From Anaerolineales bacterium (lineage in GTDB: Bacteria > Chloroflexota > Anaerolineae > Anaerolineales > Villigracilaceae), in the NCBI GenBank assembly GCA_026928255.1, contig JAIXKJ010000001.1, forward strand, positions 1-64,000: 64,000 nt of DNA, given 5' to 3'. The notes under the pieces are model-generated. The model ran no database searches and was not told the DNA's origin. It was given only the letters and a program-made list of their open reading frames with translations. Each line of letters starts with the position of its first letter. The stretch's first letter is position 1. This document shows, in pieces, positions 1-7,652 of this stretch. The position numbers were made by a program, and so were the translations under genes.

Positions 1-37
1 GTTTCAGTATCCTCAATCGGATCGAAGTATTTGTAAC
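1..37 (-). CRISPR. CRISPR repeat at the window edge (leader-proximal copy)
   Basis: Read on the minus strand the first 37 bases start GTTACAAATAC and end GGATACTGAAAC. The ACTGAAAC end is the usual 3' part of type I/III repeats that becomes the 8-nt crRNA 5' handle. The copy lies directly downstream of cas4 in the transcription direction of the cas genes and is cut by the window start, so no second repeat or spacer can be seen. A repeat call from one copy is an inference from the terminal motif and the cas context. Confidence 0.6.
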
Positions 38-239
38 CGCTTACGATTTGCACAAAGAAGGCGACATCCGAACCGTTTTTCTAAGATTCGGGGCTTATAA
101 GCCTTCCTAGCGTCTTCATTTTGCTCAAAATCTAACCAAAAAACCGACAAAAGCTCCTTTCCATCGCAAACCTCGTTTTGCTCAAAAACAGCCTCGATTT
201 GCGAAACCATTCTCTCTAACCTTTCCCCTCTATCGCCTA
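38..239 (-). promoter_or_regulatory. Probable CRISPR leader
   Basis: This 202-bp stretch between the cas4 stop and the putative first repeat holds no recognisable gene. It is the expected place of the leader, which carries the array promoter and the spacer-integration signals. It contains two copies of the palindrome TTTTGCTCAAAA, 57 bp apart. A 65-codon open frame crosses leader and repeat, but it resembles nothing known and is probably accidental. Confidence 0.45.
119..187. repeat. Twin near-palindromes TTTTGCTCAAAA in the leader
   Basis: TTTTGCTCAAAA occurs at 119-130 and again at 176-187, same orientation, 57 bp apart. Each copy is an inverted repeat of TTTTG and CAAAA around a 2-bp centre. 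They could be binding sites for a regulator or for a DNA-bending protein that assists Cas1-Cas2 integration. That role is inference. Confidence 0.5.
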
Positions 240-842
240 CTACAAAACATCATTGCAAAATCGTCGGAACTCGCAAGCCAAACACTTATTGCGATTCGGA
301 GTCGGCTCTGGCATCCGTTCGTAGCGCAAGACGCGGTGCATCTCCGTCAAAGCATGTTGAAGTTTCTCGCGTCCGCGTTTGTCTATCTTCACTTCTTCCG
401 CTTTGCGCTTCGGGATGGAATAGAAAAAACCGCGTTTGGCAGTATAACCCGAAGCCTCCTCTAGCATAATGCCATATGCGATAATTTGCAACTTAAAATG
501 TTCGCCCGCAATATTCGAAAGTTTATAATCCACCGGGATGACTTCCCGAGTCGCATCCAGCCAGATAACCATGTCGGGTTTGCCGCTCAAACCCAACGTC
601 GAAGAAAGAAGCGGGACTTCAAACTCGCGGCGACCTTCTTCTTTCAATCCATAAGATTTCAAACTGCGACGTTGTTCGCGTCCTTCCTCCGCCATACCCG
701 CTTCTTTACCCGCGATCATTTTATAGGTGACGGGGCGGACTTTCGGCAGGCAGACTTGATAATACAAGACGCGCGGACAATAGACCCATTGCTTCAAATC
801 TGAAACGCGAAACGGCGCTTCTACATCAATTGTGGTTTCCAT
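240..842 (-). CDS. cas4: CRISPR-associated Cas4 exonuclease
   Basis: Cas4 is a RecB-family nuclease with an iron-sulfur cluster that trims prespacers and helps select PAM and orientation before Cas1-Cas2 integration. The 200-residue protein has the four cluster cysteines in the expected places (C22 in YCPRVLYY; C187, C190 and C196 near the C-terminus). It has the RecB motifs GKPDMVIW (D90), VDYK (D105, K107) and QIIAY (Q119, Y123), so the nuclease should be active. It is the last gene of the cas operon, 40 bp after cas2, and directly precedes the leader. Cas4 more often lies before cas1, so the position is slightly unusual. Confidence 0.93.
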   Translation of the reverse strand: METTIDVEAPFRVSDLKQWVYCPRVLYYQVCLPKVRPVTYKMIAGKEAGMAEEGREQRRSLKSYGLKEEGRREFEVPLLSSTLGLSGKPDMVIWLDATREVIPVDYKLSNIAGEHFKLQIIAYGIMLEEASGYTAKRGFFYSIPKRKAEEVKIDKRGREKLQHALTEMHRVLRYERMPEPTPNRNKCLACEFRRFCNDVL

Positions 843-882
843 TTTTTACCTCGCTTGTGGCAGAGAGTAGAAGATAGATTCT

Positions 883-1176
883 CTAACTTTTACCTTCTCC
901 CGTCTTTCCTCTCTCCTCTGCCTTCTGTTCAATCACTTTTCGCTTCTTCCAATCATCGGCACAGATAGGGAATATTTGAATATTGCCATGTTTCTTGCCG
1001 AGTATCTTTTTGATTTTCAAAAATAATTCTTCCTGTTGCGTGGGCAGCAACCAACCGAGAAACGCGCTGAATTGAATGCGGTCTAAACCGTAATCGAGAC
1101 AAGCATCCGCAATTTTAACGCGCTTGCGGTCGTCGGGAATATCGTAAACGAGCAGGGTGTTTGGGTCTTTGTTCAT
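883..1176 (-). CDS. cas2: CRISPR-associated Cas2
   Basis: Cas2 is the small ferredoxin-fold subunit of the Cas1-Cas2 spacer integrase. The 97-residue protein begins with the typical beta-1 segment LLVYDIPDDRKR, including the conserved aspartate, and contains the RIQFSAF stretch of the family. The last 15-20 residues are charged and probably disordered. It lies 88 bp after cas1, in a gap filled by an imperfect inverted purine-rich repeat, and 40 bp before cas4. Confidence 0.93.
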   Translation of the reverse strand: MNKDPNTLLVYDIPDDRKRVKIADACLDYGLDRIQFSAFLGWLLPTQQEELFLKIKKILGKKHGNIQIFPICADDWKKRKVIEQKAEERGKTGEGKS

Positions 1177-1177
1177 T

Positions 1178-1250
1178 AGAAGTTAGAGGGTAGAGATTAG
1201 AGGGTAGAGAGTAGAAAGTGGATTTTCACTTCTAACTTCTGCCCTCTAAC
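1178..1250. repeat. Purine-rich stutter with inverted repeat in the cas1-cas2 gap
   Basis: The gap holds the word TTAGAGGGTAGAGA twice in tandem and then its inverse. GTTAGAGGGTAGA (1182-1194) pairs with TCTGCCCTCTAAC (1238-1250) with one mismatch. The transcript could fold into a long hairpin between cas1 and cas2. Similar AGAGGG/AGAGGGGAGAGG words fill the cas6-cas1 gap. Confidence 0.6.
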
Positions 1251-1264
1251 CCCTCTCGTCTATC

Positions 1265-2311
1265 CTACCAACCCATCACTAGCGGAATATACTCGGCGCG
1301 TTCGCCGCGTAAGAATGTGCCAATGTGACGCGCTTGCATTTGGATGATCGCGCGAATGGGGTGGCGTTTTCCTTCAAATGGAACTTCGCTGTCTAATCTT
1401 TCGTTGATTTTTTCGGCTATCATTCTGCGCGCTTCCTGCGTTAACCTTTGGCTTTCGTCAAAATCAAACGAAACGTTTTTATTCGCCAAACCGAAAATCG
1501 TGCGGTCAACTACAACGGGACGAAATTCTTCAACGAAATCAAGCACAAGGCTAGGCTTGCCAGGTCGGTCTACATGCAGAAAGCCTGCGTAAGGATCCAG
1601 CCCAGCTAATGTAAGACTCCAATCTGCCTGATTGTATAAAATGGCATAGGCATAATTTAAGGCGACATTAATGGGGTCGGTGGCGCCGCGTCCTTTGCGC
1701 CCTGTGAATTCATATTTTTCGGGCAAAATTTGTTTAATTGCCTTCCAATATTTTTTTGCGCCGCGTCCTTCAATGCTCATTAAATCCTGACGCAAATTAT
1801 CTACTGTGGCTGTGCCTTCCAAAAATTCTGGATATTGCTTCACGCCTTCCATTTCAATAAGATGGTCAAGCACTTCGTCGGAACACAAACGGATTTCTTC
1901 ATATAAATCGGGGTCGGTTTCTTTGCGATACTTCGCCATGTATTTGAGCAAGTTGGCTTGATTTTGCAATTTGCCGATTCCGAATCCCAGAACGAGGCTT
2001 AATCCGCGCGCGGACTCTAACGAAGCGAATTGAGCGCGTCGCGTGGCGGTTGTGCCTATCAACCCAGCGCTGTACAAACTGGCATACGCCGTTCCTGTGC
2101 TGCTGATGAAGTGAATCGGAATGCCGCGTTCTGTGCATTCGCGCACGGCATCCGCGCTTAAACTCACGCCGCGATTCGCAATCACCACCGACTCTAAATG
2201 AATCAGCGGCGCTTGCGCGATTTTTTCATCCCCTTTGGTAACGATGAGCCGTTCGCTATGTTTCCCTAAAAACGAACCATATTGATCAAGAACCAGGTGT
2301 TGGATGATCAT
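1265..2311 (-). CDS. cas1: CRISPR-associated Cas1 integrase
   Basis: Cas1 is the catalytic subunit of the spacer acquisition complex. The 348-residue protein has the expected N-terminal beta-sandwich and C-terminal helical domain. The metal-binding residues are visible: E181 in SIEGRGAKKYW, H246 in AGFLHVDR and E261 in LDFVEEFRP. A good ribosome site (GGAG) lies a few bases before the ATG. With cas2 and cas4 it forms an apparently complete adaptation module. The 115-bp gap to cas6 and the 88-bp gap to cas2 are long for this compact operon and are filled with repeats. Confidence 0.95.
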   Translation of the reverse strand: MIIQHLVLDQYGSFLGKHSERLIVTKGDEKIAQAPLIHLESVVIANRGVSLSADAVRECTERGIPIHFISSTGTAYASLYSAGLIGTTATRRAQFASLESARGLSLVLGFGIGKLQNQANLLKYMAKYRKETDPDLYEEIRLCSDEVLDHLIEMEGVKQYPEFLEGTATVDNLRQDLMSIEGRGAKKYWKAIKQILPEKYEFTGRKGRGATDPINVALNYAYAILYNQADWSLTLAGLDPYAGFLHVDRPGKPSLVLDFVEEFRPVVVDRTIFGLANKNVSFDFDESQRLTQEARRMIAEKINERLDSEVPFEGKRHPIRAIIQMQARHIGTFLRGERAEYIPLVMGW

Positions 2312-2426
2312 AAGAACTCCTTTCTTTATAGAGGACAGACATTAGAGGGGAGAGGATAGATTAGAGGGGAGAGGTCAGAGTTGAGAAGCAAGAATCTAAC
2401 CTCTCGCATCGAATCTCTAATTTCTG
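2312..2426. repeat. Purine-rich stutter in the cas6-cas1 gap
   Basis: The gap carries two nearby copies of ATTAGAGGGGAGAGG (about 2343-2375), followed by pyrimidine-rich words of inverse sense (CTAACCTCTCG, CTCTAATTTCTG). It has the same build as the cas1-cas2 gap but is not an exact copy. No gene or promoter is convincing here. Confidence 0.5.
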
Positions 2427-3395
2427 CTAACTCCAATACGCTCTACCTTCTACCTGAAAAACTCCATTCCCCTTCGCCGTCAGTTTGCCGACTTGCACGC
2501 CTTGCCCTAGCAATAGAAACGGCAATAACTCTTTCCAATGTTTTGAGCGATATACAGCGTATCCAACGAAGCCGCTCATTGGCGTGCTGCGCCCCGTGCG
2601 ACCGGATGGTCCCCACAATTCAATCCATTGCGTAGATTGGTCAACGAGGCGCGCTTCACTCGCAAGTTGATTCAACCTGATCACTTCGTCTTGCGAGCGG
2701 CGTTCGCCGTTGCTATGTTGTTTGTCGAGTTCGTCTATGCGTTCTAACAGGCGACGAAAAAAAATTCCAAAATCAGGAGCCTTTATCAGCGAGTCTGATT
2801 CGATGAGTCGCGTGGGAGAAAGGTATCGGATGCGGATGTCTTCATCCGCTGGAAATTTATCTGCAGCCGCGCGCGCCTCTTCCCAACTGACGGGCAGACT
2901 CTGCGGCTTGACAATTTTTTCTCCCTCCGCCAGCACGGTCTGCCTCTCGCCCGTTAGCGGATTAACTGCATGAATAGAAACGATTTCAAATTTGCCGCGT
3001 CCCGTTCCAACGCCAGTGTCGCCCATCGCGGAGGCGGCAAGCACAAAGTAGGGGAGGAAGCGAAAGCCGTCCCCGAACAAAGTAATCGTAAAATGGAAAT
3101 CCTGATTCGGCGCAAGCACATCCGCTGGCGGTTGCGGACCGACGAAACTATACACGCGCCGCACCGCTTTTTCATCGGTTTGCGCCGCCAACAACCAACA
3201 GGCTGGGCAAATTGCCGCATGTTCGGGCGAAGGAATCGTCGCGCGTTTCGTCTCAGGGCAAACGGAACGCAACATCACGCTTGCCAGCGCATCGCGCAAA
3301 CGTTCCGCGCCTTGATACTTGCCCAAGCGGATGGCATTGTTCTGCCTCGCCCGCGCCTGAAACTGAAGATGAGTAAAAGTAAGAGATGTCGTCAT
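2427..3395 (-). CDS. cas6: CRISPR-associated Cas6 endoribonuclease
   Basis: Cas6 cuts the array transcript within each repeat to make crRNAs. The protein of about 322 residues shows the RAMP/Cas6 C-terminal pattern: a glycine-rich loop (GVQVGKLTAKGNG) near the C-terminus after a segment with SGFVGYAVY. The N-terminal half contains a C-P-A-C pair and the phrase FGDGFRFLPYFVLA. I chose the ATG at 3395 because GGAAAG lies 6 bases upstream; an upstream in-frame start would run back into cas3. It sits between cas3 and cas1, whereas cas6 is often first in I-B operons. The catalytic histidine cannot be assigned with confidence. Confidence 0.85.
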   Translation of the reverse strand: MTTSLTFTHLQFQARARQNNAIRLGKYQGAERLRDALASVMLRSVCPETKRATIPSPEHAAICPACWLLAAQTDEKAVRRVYSFVGPQPPADVLAPNQDFHFTITLFGDGFRFLPYFVLAASAMGDTGVGTGRGKFEIVSIHAVNPLTGERQTVLAEGEKIVKPQSLPVSWEEARAAADKFPADEDIRIRYLSPTRLIESDSLIKAPDFGIFFRRLLERIDELDKQHSNGERRSQDEVIRLNQLASEARLVDQSTQWIELWGPSGRTGRSTPMSGFVGYAVYRSKHWKELLPFLLLGQGVQVGKLTAKGNGVFQVEGRAYWS

Positions 3396-3436
3396 TTTGC
3401 TTTCCTTTCGGCGATCTACATCAGATCGAGTTTTGT

Positions 3437-5845
3437 TTACCAATCGTCAGAGAGTTTGGACATCTGATGATTAAGGTCAAGTCCAACTTCAGAATCGTAA
3501 TAAACCTTTACTAATTTGAGTTTTCCTTCTTCGTCTGTATAGCCGCGGCCTTCGCTCTTCAAACGCCCGAACATTCTATAATCCAAAGGCACAAGTAATT
3601 GACTGGCTTCTATTGGAGATTGGCCGCGCGCATTTAAATACTCATTGTATAAATCTTCAGGCAATACATCAACGCTATCAAAGGCTTCATAAAATAAATC
3701 TTCAAGAGCATCGTCTGATTCAAAAGCGTGTAAATTCATCAATGCCGTTTCGGTAAATTCTCGATATTCACGCCTATAAGTTTCAAGCCATGGTTCGGAT
3801 ATTTCTGGTCGCTCATAAATTTCATCAAGCCAAGCGGAAACTTGCGCTTCGTCAATTTCATTGCCGTTTTGCTTTTCTAAAACATCAAGCGCGGCACGAA
3901 TAAGTTCGGGGTTGTATGGTCTAGGTTTTTCTGGAATCGGTTCACGAAAAACACAAACAGACACAATCCCCTTCTTTCGACGGCGATTAATGCGCCCAAA
4001 ACGCTGTAATAATGCTTCAAGCGGCGCGGGGTCTGTGAAAATAATATCTAAATCAATATCCAAACTTACTTCTACTACTTGGGTAGCGACAAGAACAATT
4101 GAATTGATGCGAGTAGTTGAACGCGAGCCCGTTGCGTCCCGCACCATTTGTTCTTTTTTGAGCCTGTCTCTGCCGTTGAATTTGCCATGCAACAATTCAA
4201 CATCCACTTTTCCCTCCAAGCGCCTGCTAAGTTCTTTCCATACTGTCTGTGCGCGTGGAATTGTGTTACAACAAACCAACACAGTTTGCCCTTTTTTCGC
4301 TGTCTCGGCAATGTAATCTAAGTTTTTCTCTGACAATAATTCGCCATCGTGAAGGGAAAGTCTGTGCCTACGAAATTCACGGTATAAGTCGTCTGATGCA
4401 GTCACAGACGTATAATCCCCAAGCGCGTCTTGCAAACTTTCTCTTAGTAACTTCGGCAAAGTTGCAGACATTACAAAGAATTTGGCGTTGTAATTTTCGC
4501 GCAAATACTTTATCAATGCGAAAATTTTCGCAAGCCGAGCCGCTTCGTAGGCGTGAATTTCATCAAAGACAAATGCCGCGCCGTAACAATCTGTTAGCAA
4601 GGTCTCATACCCTTTAAGGCGATAAGGCGCTTTAAGGAGTTGATACGGACTCAATACGCGAACAGGGTAATAATTCAACTTCGCTAAATTCTTAAGCCAT
4701 TTTGCGTCTTTCGTTGCCTGTTTTGGGTCAGCATTTTCGTTGTCATACAACAAGCGACGATAGTACGCGAGCAAACTGCGACTATGTTCCAGCCCAACTT
4801 GATTTTTGAACGGCGCTTCACGAATAATTTCTTTTGCTTCGTTTTCTTCATCTTCATTGAGACGTTTTTCCATCGCGTTCATACTGGCTTGAAACGGCAA
4901 GGAGTAATATAAACGAGGCGGTTGTTGGGAAACTGCCCATAATAAAGCGGCTTCTGTTTTCCCGCTTCCCGTTGGCGACATTAGAACTGTCGAGCCACGA
5001 GCATTCATAGACAAGCGTTGATGTTCATATAAGTTGTCTAACTTGAGCTTTGCAATAAGTTCGTCTGGGTTGGATAGTTGCGGTTCTGGCAATTCGCCCA
5101 CATGCGCCGAAGCCATGTGGTCTGATGAAATCAGATGTCCGCGTAAGAGAATAGTTCCAACAGTTAAACCAATTTGTTTTGAACGACTAACTTCCTTATC
5201 AAACCAGCGATGATATAGATTTAACCACTTGCGAACAGTCGCTGGGATATTTTGTTCGAGGCTAGATACTGCATCGCTTTGAGTTGGTAAAGTTGGGATA
5301 GCAATGCCATAATCATTAAGTTCAAGCATATCTATCCAACTTGACGAGTATTCAGCGATCCATTTCCATAAATCGTCAATAACTTTAGCGTCTATTTCAT
5401 CGCTAAACGCAGATTCGGCGCGATCAATCAAATTATAGAGTCGCGCTATTTCCGTAACGTCACGGTGATGAGATACTATTGCCGCTATCAACCAATATTG
5501 TTCTTCTTTTTCAAACGCCGATAAAATCCAATCTACAAATGCAAGCGATAAAACTTCATGGCGATGAGCCCATCTTGGAGCGTCCTTAGATTTAAGTCGC
5601 GCTTGAAACCCTTTTGCGGCTTTTCCGAAATCGTGAAGGAATGTTGCCCAAAACAATATATGCCATAAGCGCGGTATGCCAATCTGCTCAGGTAATGTGG
5701 GGCGAAGATGAATTAAGGAAGCCAGTTTTTCTAAAACGCTATATGTATGCTCCGCCAGCGTCTCAGGAGCATCGCCTGCACTTTTATCCGCGCTTTTTGC
5801 CAGTAGGTAGTCAATGTGATTAGGCCATGCGCGGCGTATCATCAT
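3437..5845 (-). CDS. cas3: CRISPR-associated Cas3 helicase-nuclease
   Basis: Cas3 is recruited by Cascade and degrades target DNA. The 802-residue protein fuses an N-terminal HD nuclease to a superfamily 2 helicase. HD residues are H33, H71-D72 (FLHDFGKAAKG), H94/H96 and H126-H127. Helicase motifs are Walker A SPTGSGKTE (290-298), DEIH box (428-431), motif III MSATLP (459-464) and motif VI QRFGRINRR (614-622). All look intact, so interference should be functional. The start overlaps cas5 by 26 bp and follows a GGAG ribosome site, suggesting translational coupling. Confidence 0.95.
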   Translation of the reverse strand: MMIRRAWPNHIDYLLAKSADKSAGDAPETLAEHTYSVLEKLASLIHLRPTLPEQIGIPRLWHILFWATFLHDFGKAAKGFQARLKSKDAPRWAHRHEVLSLAFVDWILSAFEKEEQYWLIAAIVSHHRDVTEIARLYNLIDRAESAFSDEIDAKVIDDLWKWIAEYSSSWIDMLELNDYGIAIPTLPTQSDAVSSLEQNIPATVRKWLNLYHRWFDKEVSRSKQIGLTVGTILLRGHLISSDHMASAHVGELPEPQLSNPDELIAKLKLDNLYEHQRLSMNARGSTVLMSPTGSGKTEAALLWAVSQQPPRLYYSLPFQASMNAMEKRLNEDEENEAKEIIREAPFKNQVGLEHSRSLLAYYRRLLYDNENADPKQATKDAKWLKNLAKLNYYPVRVLSPYQLLKAPYRLKGYETLLTDCYGAAFVFDEIHAYEAARLAKIFALIKYLRENYNAKFFVMSATLPKLLRESLQDALGDYTSVTASDDLYREFRRHRLSLHDGELLSEKNLDYIAETAKKGQTVLVCCNTIPRAQTVWKELSRRLEGKVDVELLHGKFNGRDRLKKEQMVRDATGSRSTTRINSIVLVATQVVEVSLDIDLDIIFTDPAPLEALLQRFGRINRRRKKGIVSVCVFREPIPEKPRPYNPELIRAALDVLEKQNGNEIDEAQVSAWLDEIYERPEISEPWLETYRREYREFTETALMNLHAFESDDALEDLFYEAFDSVDVLPEDLYNEYLNARGQSPIEASQLLVPLDYRMFGRLKSEGRGYTDEEGKLKLVKVYYDSEVGLDLNHQMSKLSDDW

Positions 5846-6560
5846 ACTCCCCAGTCCATGTATGAAACCAAAGCCCCAACGGTAAATGATCTACCTTCGG
5901 GGCAGTAGAATCAACCCAGAAATCTGGCTGGATGTCCATTCCATCAAATTGCATGAGTTCTGTTATGCGTCGTTTGAGAACGATATATCGCGCAAAAGTT
6001 GGACGGCGTTTGTTTTTATAATCCAAAAATCGCGGCATCAGGACAGCATATCCGCTTGCTGTCATCAAACTAGCTTGGTATGGCGCAAGCGTATTTTCAA
6101 AATAGGCGCGTTCTATTCGCTCCAATTCAACTGTCTCAATGCTAGTATAGGAAAACAAATCTTGAGAACGGCCTAGTGCAACTGTATGATATGGACTACG
6201 AAATGCGCTTTCCCATTCAGGTCTGTTGATATAAAGAGTCAGACGCGGTTTGAAGAAAAGTTTCCGCTTAAATGGGTTGATCGCGCCTCCTAATACTTTG
6301 GGAATCTTAGTTCCTGGCAACTTTCCACCTTCAGGAGAAAGAACTTGAATATGCTCAACATCGTCACATACGCCTTCATATGTAAACGTATAAGCAAATT
6401 GCACGCCATCAGGCTCAACCCATTCACCAAGCGCGCTGCATACATGCCCATAAATAGTTGCAGGCGGAGGAACGTCAAATGATGGATGGACGCCTTGCAT
6501 AAAGTGTGGGTAGCGAAAAGAAGTAGTAATTCCTTCCGCTACCACTTTTAATACGCGCAT
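5820..6560 (-). CDS. cas5: CRISPR-associated Cas5
   Basis: Cas5 caps the 5' handle of the crRNA in Cascade. The 246-residue protein begins with the usual Cas5 strand (MRVLKVVAEGITTSFRYP) and has the PPPATIYGHVCSALGEW segment typical of I-B Cas5 (Cas5t/Cas5h type). It lies 12 bp after cas7 and overlaps cas3. Assignment to a Cas5 subgroup is by context rather than search. Confidence 0.9.
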   Translation of the reverse strand: MRVLKVVAEGITTSFRYPHFMQGVHPSFDVPPPATIYGHVCSALGEWVEPDGVQFAYTFTYEGVCDDVEHIQVLSPEGGKLPGTKIPKVLGGAINPFKRKLFFKPRLTLYINRPEWESAFRSPYHTVALGRSQDLFSYTSIETVELERIERAYFENTLAPYQASLMTASGYAVLMPRFLDYKNKRRPTFARYIVLKRRITELMQFDGMDIQPDFWVDSTAPKVDHLPLGLWFHTWTGEYDDTPRMA

Positions 6561-6572
6561 TCTTCCTCCTGC

Positions 6573-7631
6573 TTAATCGAGCCAGTTAGGGTTATTTTTC
6601 AAATCGTCAATTAGAGCTTTAAATGCTTCTCGCGGGTGACTGACTTTAATGCGAGACTCTTTTTCTGCAAATGCAATTACTTTTTCGCGTTCTGTATCTG
6701 CATAACCTGTCACCCAACCGATATAAACATTCGACAGCAGGTCATCGCCAAATACACGGAGCGCTTCCTCTAAAGCATTTTCTTTAAATTCAGGCAATCC
6801 ATCGCCATTTGCGCCAATGATTCGCCCAAAGATATGGTTCCCGCCTTTAGTAATTCCAAGTGCTACCACAGTAGGAGCAACATCTGTATAGTGGATGGAT
6901 TGCTTTGCGCCGCCTTCTAATCGCGCGAATCCTTCAAAAAGAGTAACTACTCTTTCAAGCCTTTCATCAGCAGAAAGACTATATACTTTGTTCGCCTCAT
7001 TTAAGTTGAGTTTTTTCTCTTTTGCTAAGTTGATTCGCACATCATCTAGATTACGAAAACCTGTTTTTTGTTTATAGGAAAATACTCCACATTGTTGAAG
7101 GTTAAGCGAGAATAATCCTTTAAGAGTAGTGCGATAAAACTGATGTTCATGTGGCACGGGAAAACCTTCTTGTCGTGACATAACGCCGTAGTCGCTTGTG
7201 GGGCGCAAGGGCGCAATAGAAACTAAAGTGCTAACACGAAAAGGCGCAACTCGTGTTACAGTATCTGTCGTCTCTGTCTCGCCCGCTCGTGAAGCGTCAG
7301 CATCACGTTTGGCTTTTGCGGATTCCTTTTTAGACGGGGCTCGCATATAGCCAAATAAATCATCATCCCACCATTCAATGGGGTTTGCGTCTGTATAAGC
7401 AATCTTCTCTTCACGATAGATTGGCGCTGATTTCCACTTGGAATCAGTTGCGAGTGTTTGGCGAAGCCAATATCGAAACGCCTGCGCTGAAACGTATGGA
7501 TATGGTCCATCGTTTGCGCGAATCACCTTAACGCCTGTGCTATTATCATAACGTTCGCCCTCAATCTGACCGAGGTTATTCAAAGCAGAAGCAGGCGCGT
7601 CAATAAGCAAAAGTCCAGTTACGTGTGTCAT
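6573..7631 (-). CDS. cas7: CRISPR-associated Cas7 (Cst2/DevR family)
   Basis: Cas7 forms the crRNA-binding backbone of Cascade. The 352-residue protein starts MTHVTGLLLIDAPASALNN and contains GPYPYVSAQAFRYWLR and PLRPTSDYGVMSR, which match the DevR/Cst2-type Cas7 pattern. A Lys/Asp/Glu-rich stretch around residues 100-120 looks like a flexible insertion. It follows cas8 by 21 bp with a ribosome site (GGAGATAAA). Confidence 0.9.
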   Translation of the reverse strand: MTHVTGLLLIDAPASALNNLGQIEGERYDNSTGVKVIRANDGPYPYVSAQAFRYWLRQTLATDSKWKSAPIYREEKIAYTDANPIEWWDDDLFGYMRAPSKKESAKAKRDADASRAGETETTDTVTRVAPFRVSTLVSIAPLRPTSDYGVMSRQEGFPVPHEHQFYRTTLKGLFSLNLQQCGVFSYKQKTGFRNLDDVRINLAKEKKLNLNEANKVYSLSADERLERVVTLFEGFARLEGGAKQSIHYTDVAPTVVALGITKGGNHIFGRIIGANGDGLPEFKENALEEALRVFGDDLLSNVYIGWVTGYADTEREKVIAFAEKESRIKVSHPREAFKALIDDLKNNPNWLD

Positions 7632-7652
7632 TTTTTTATCTCCTTGTATAAG

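Noticed and set aside
13..210. A 65-codon minus-strand open frame across the CRISPR leader
   Set aside because: It spans the putative repeat and its repeated FEQNE comes only from the TTTTGCTCAAAA pair; no ribosome site or family resemblance.
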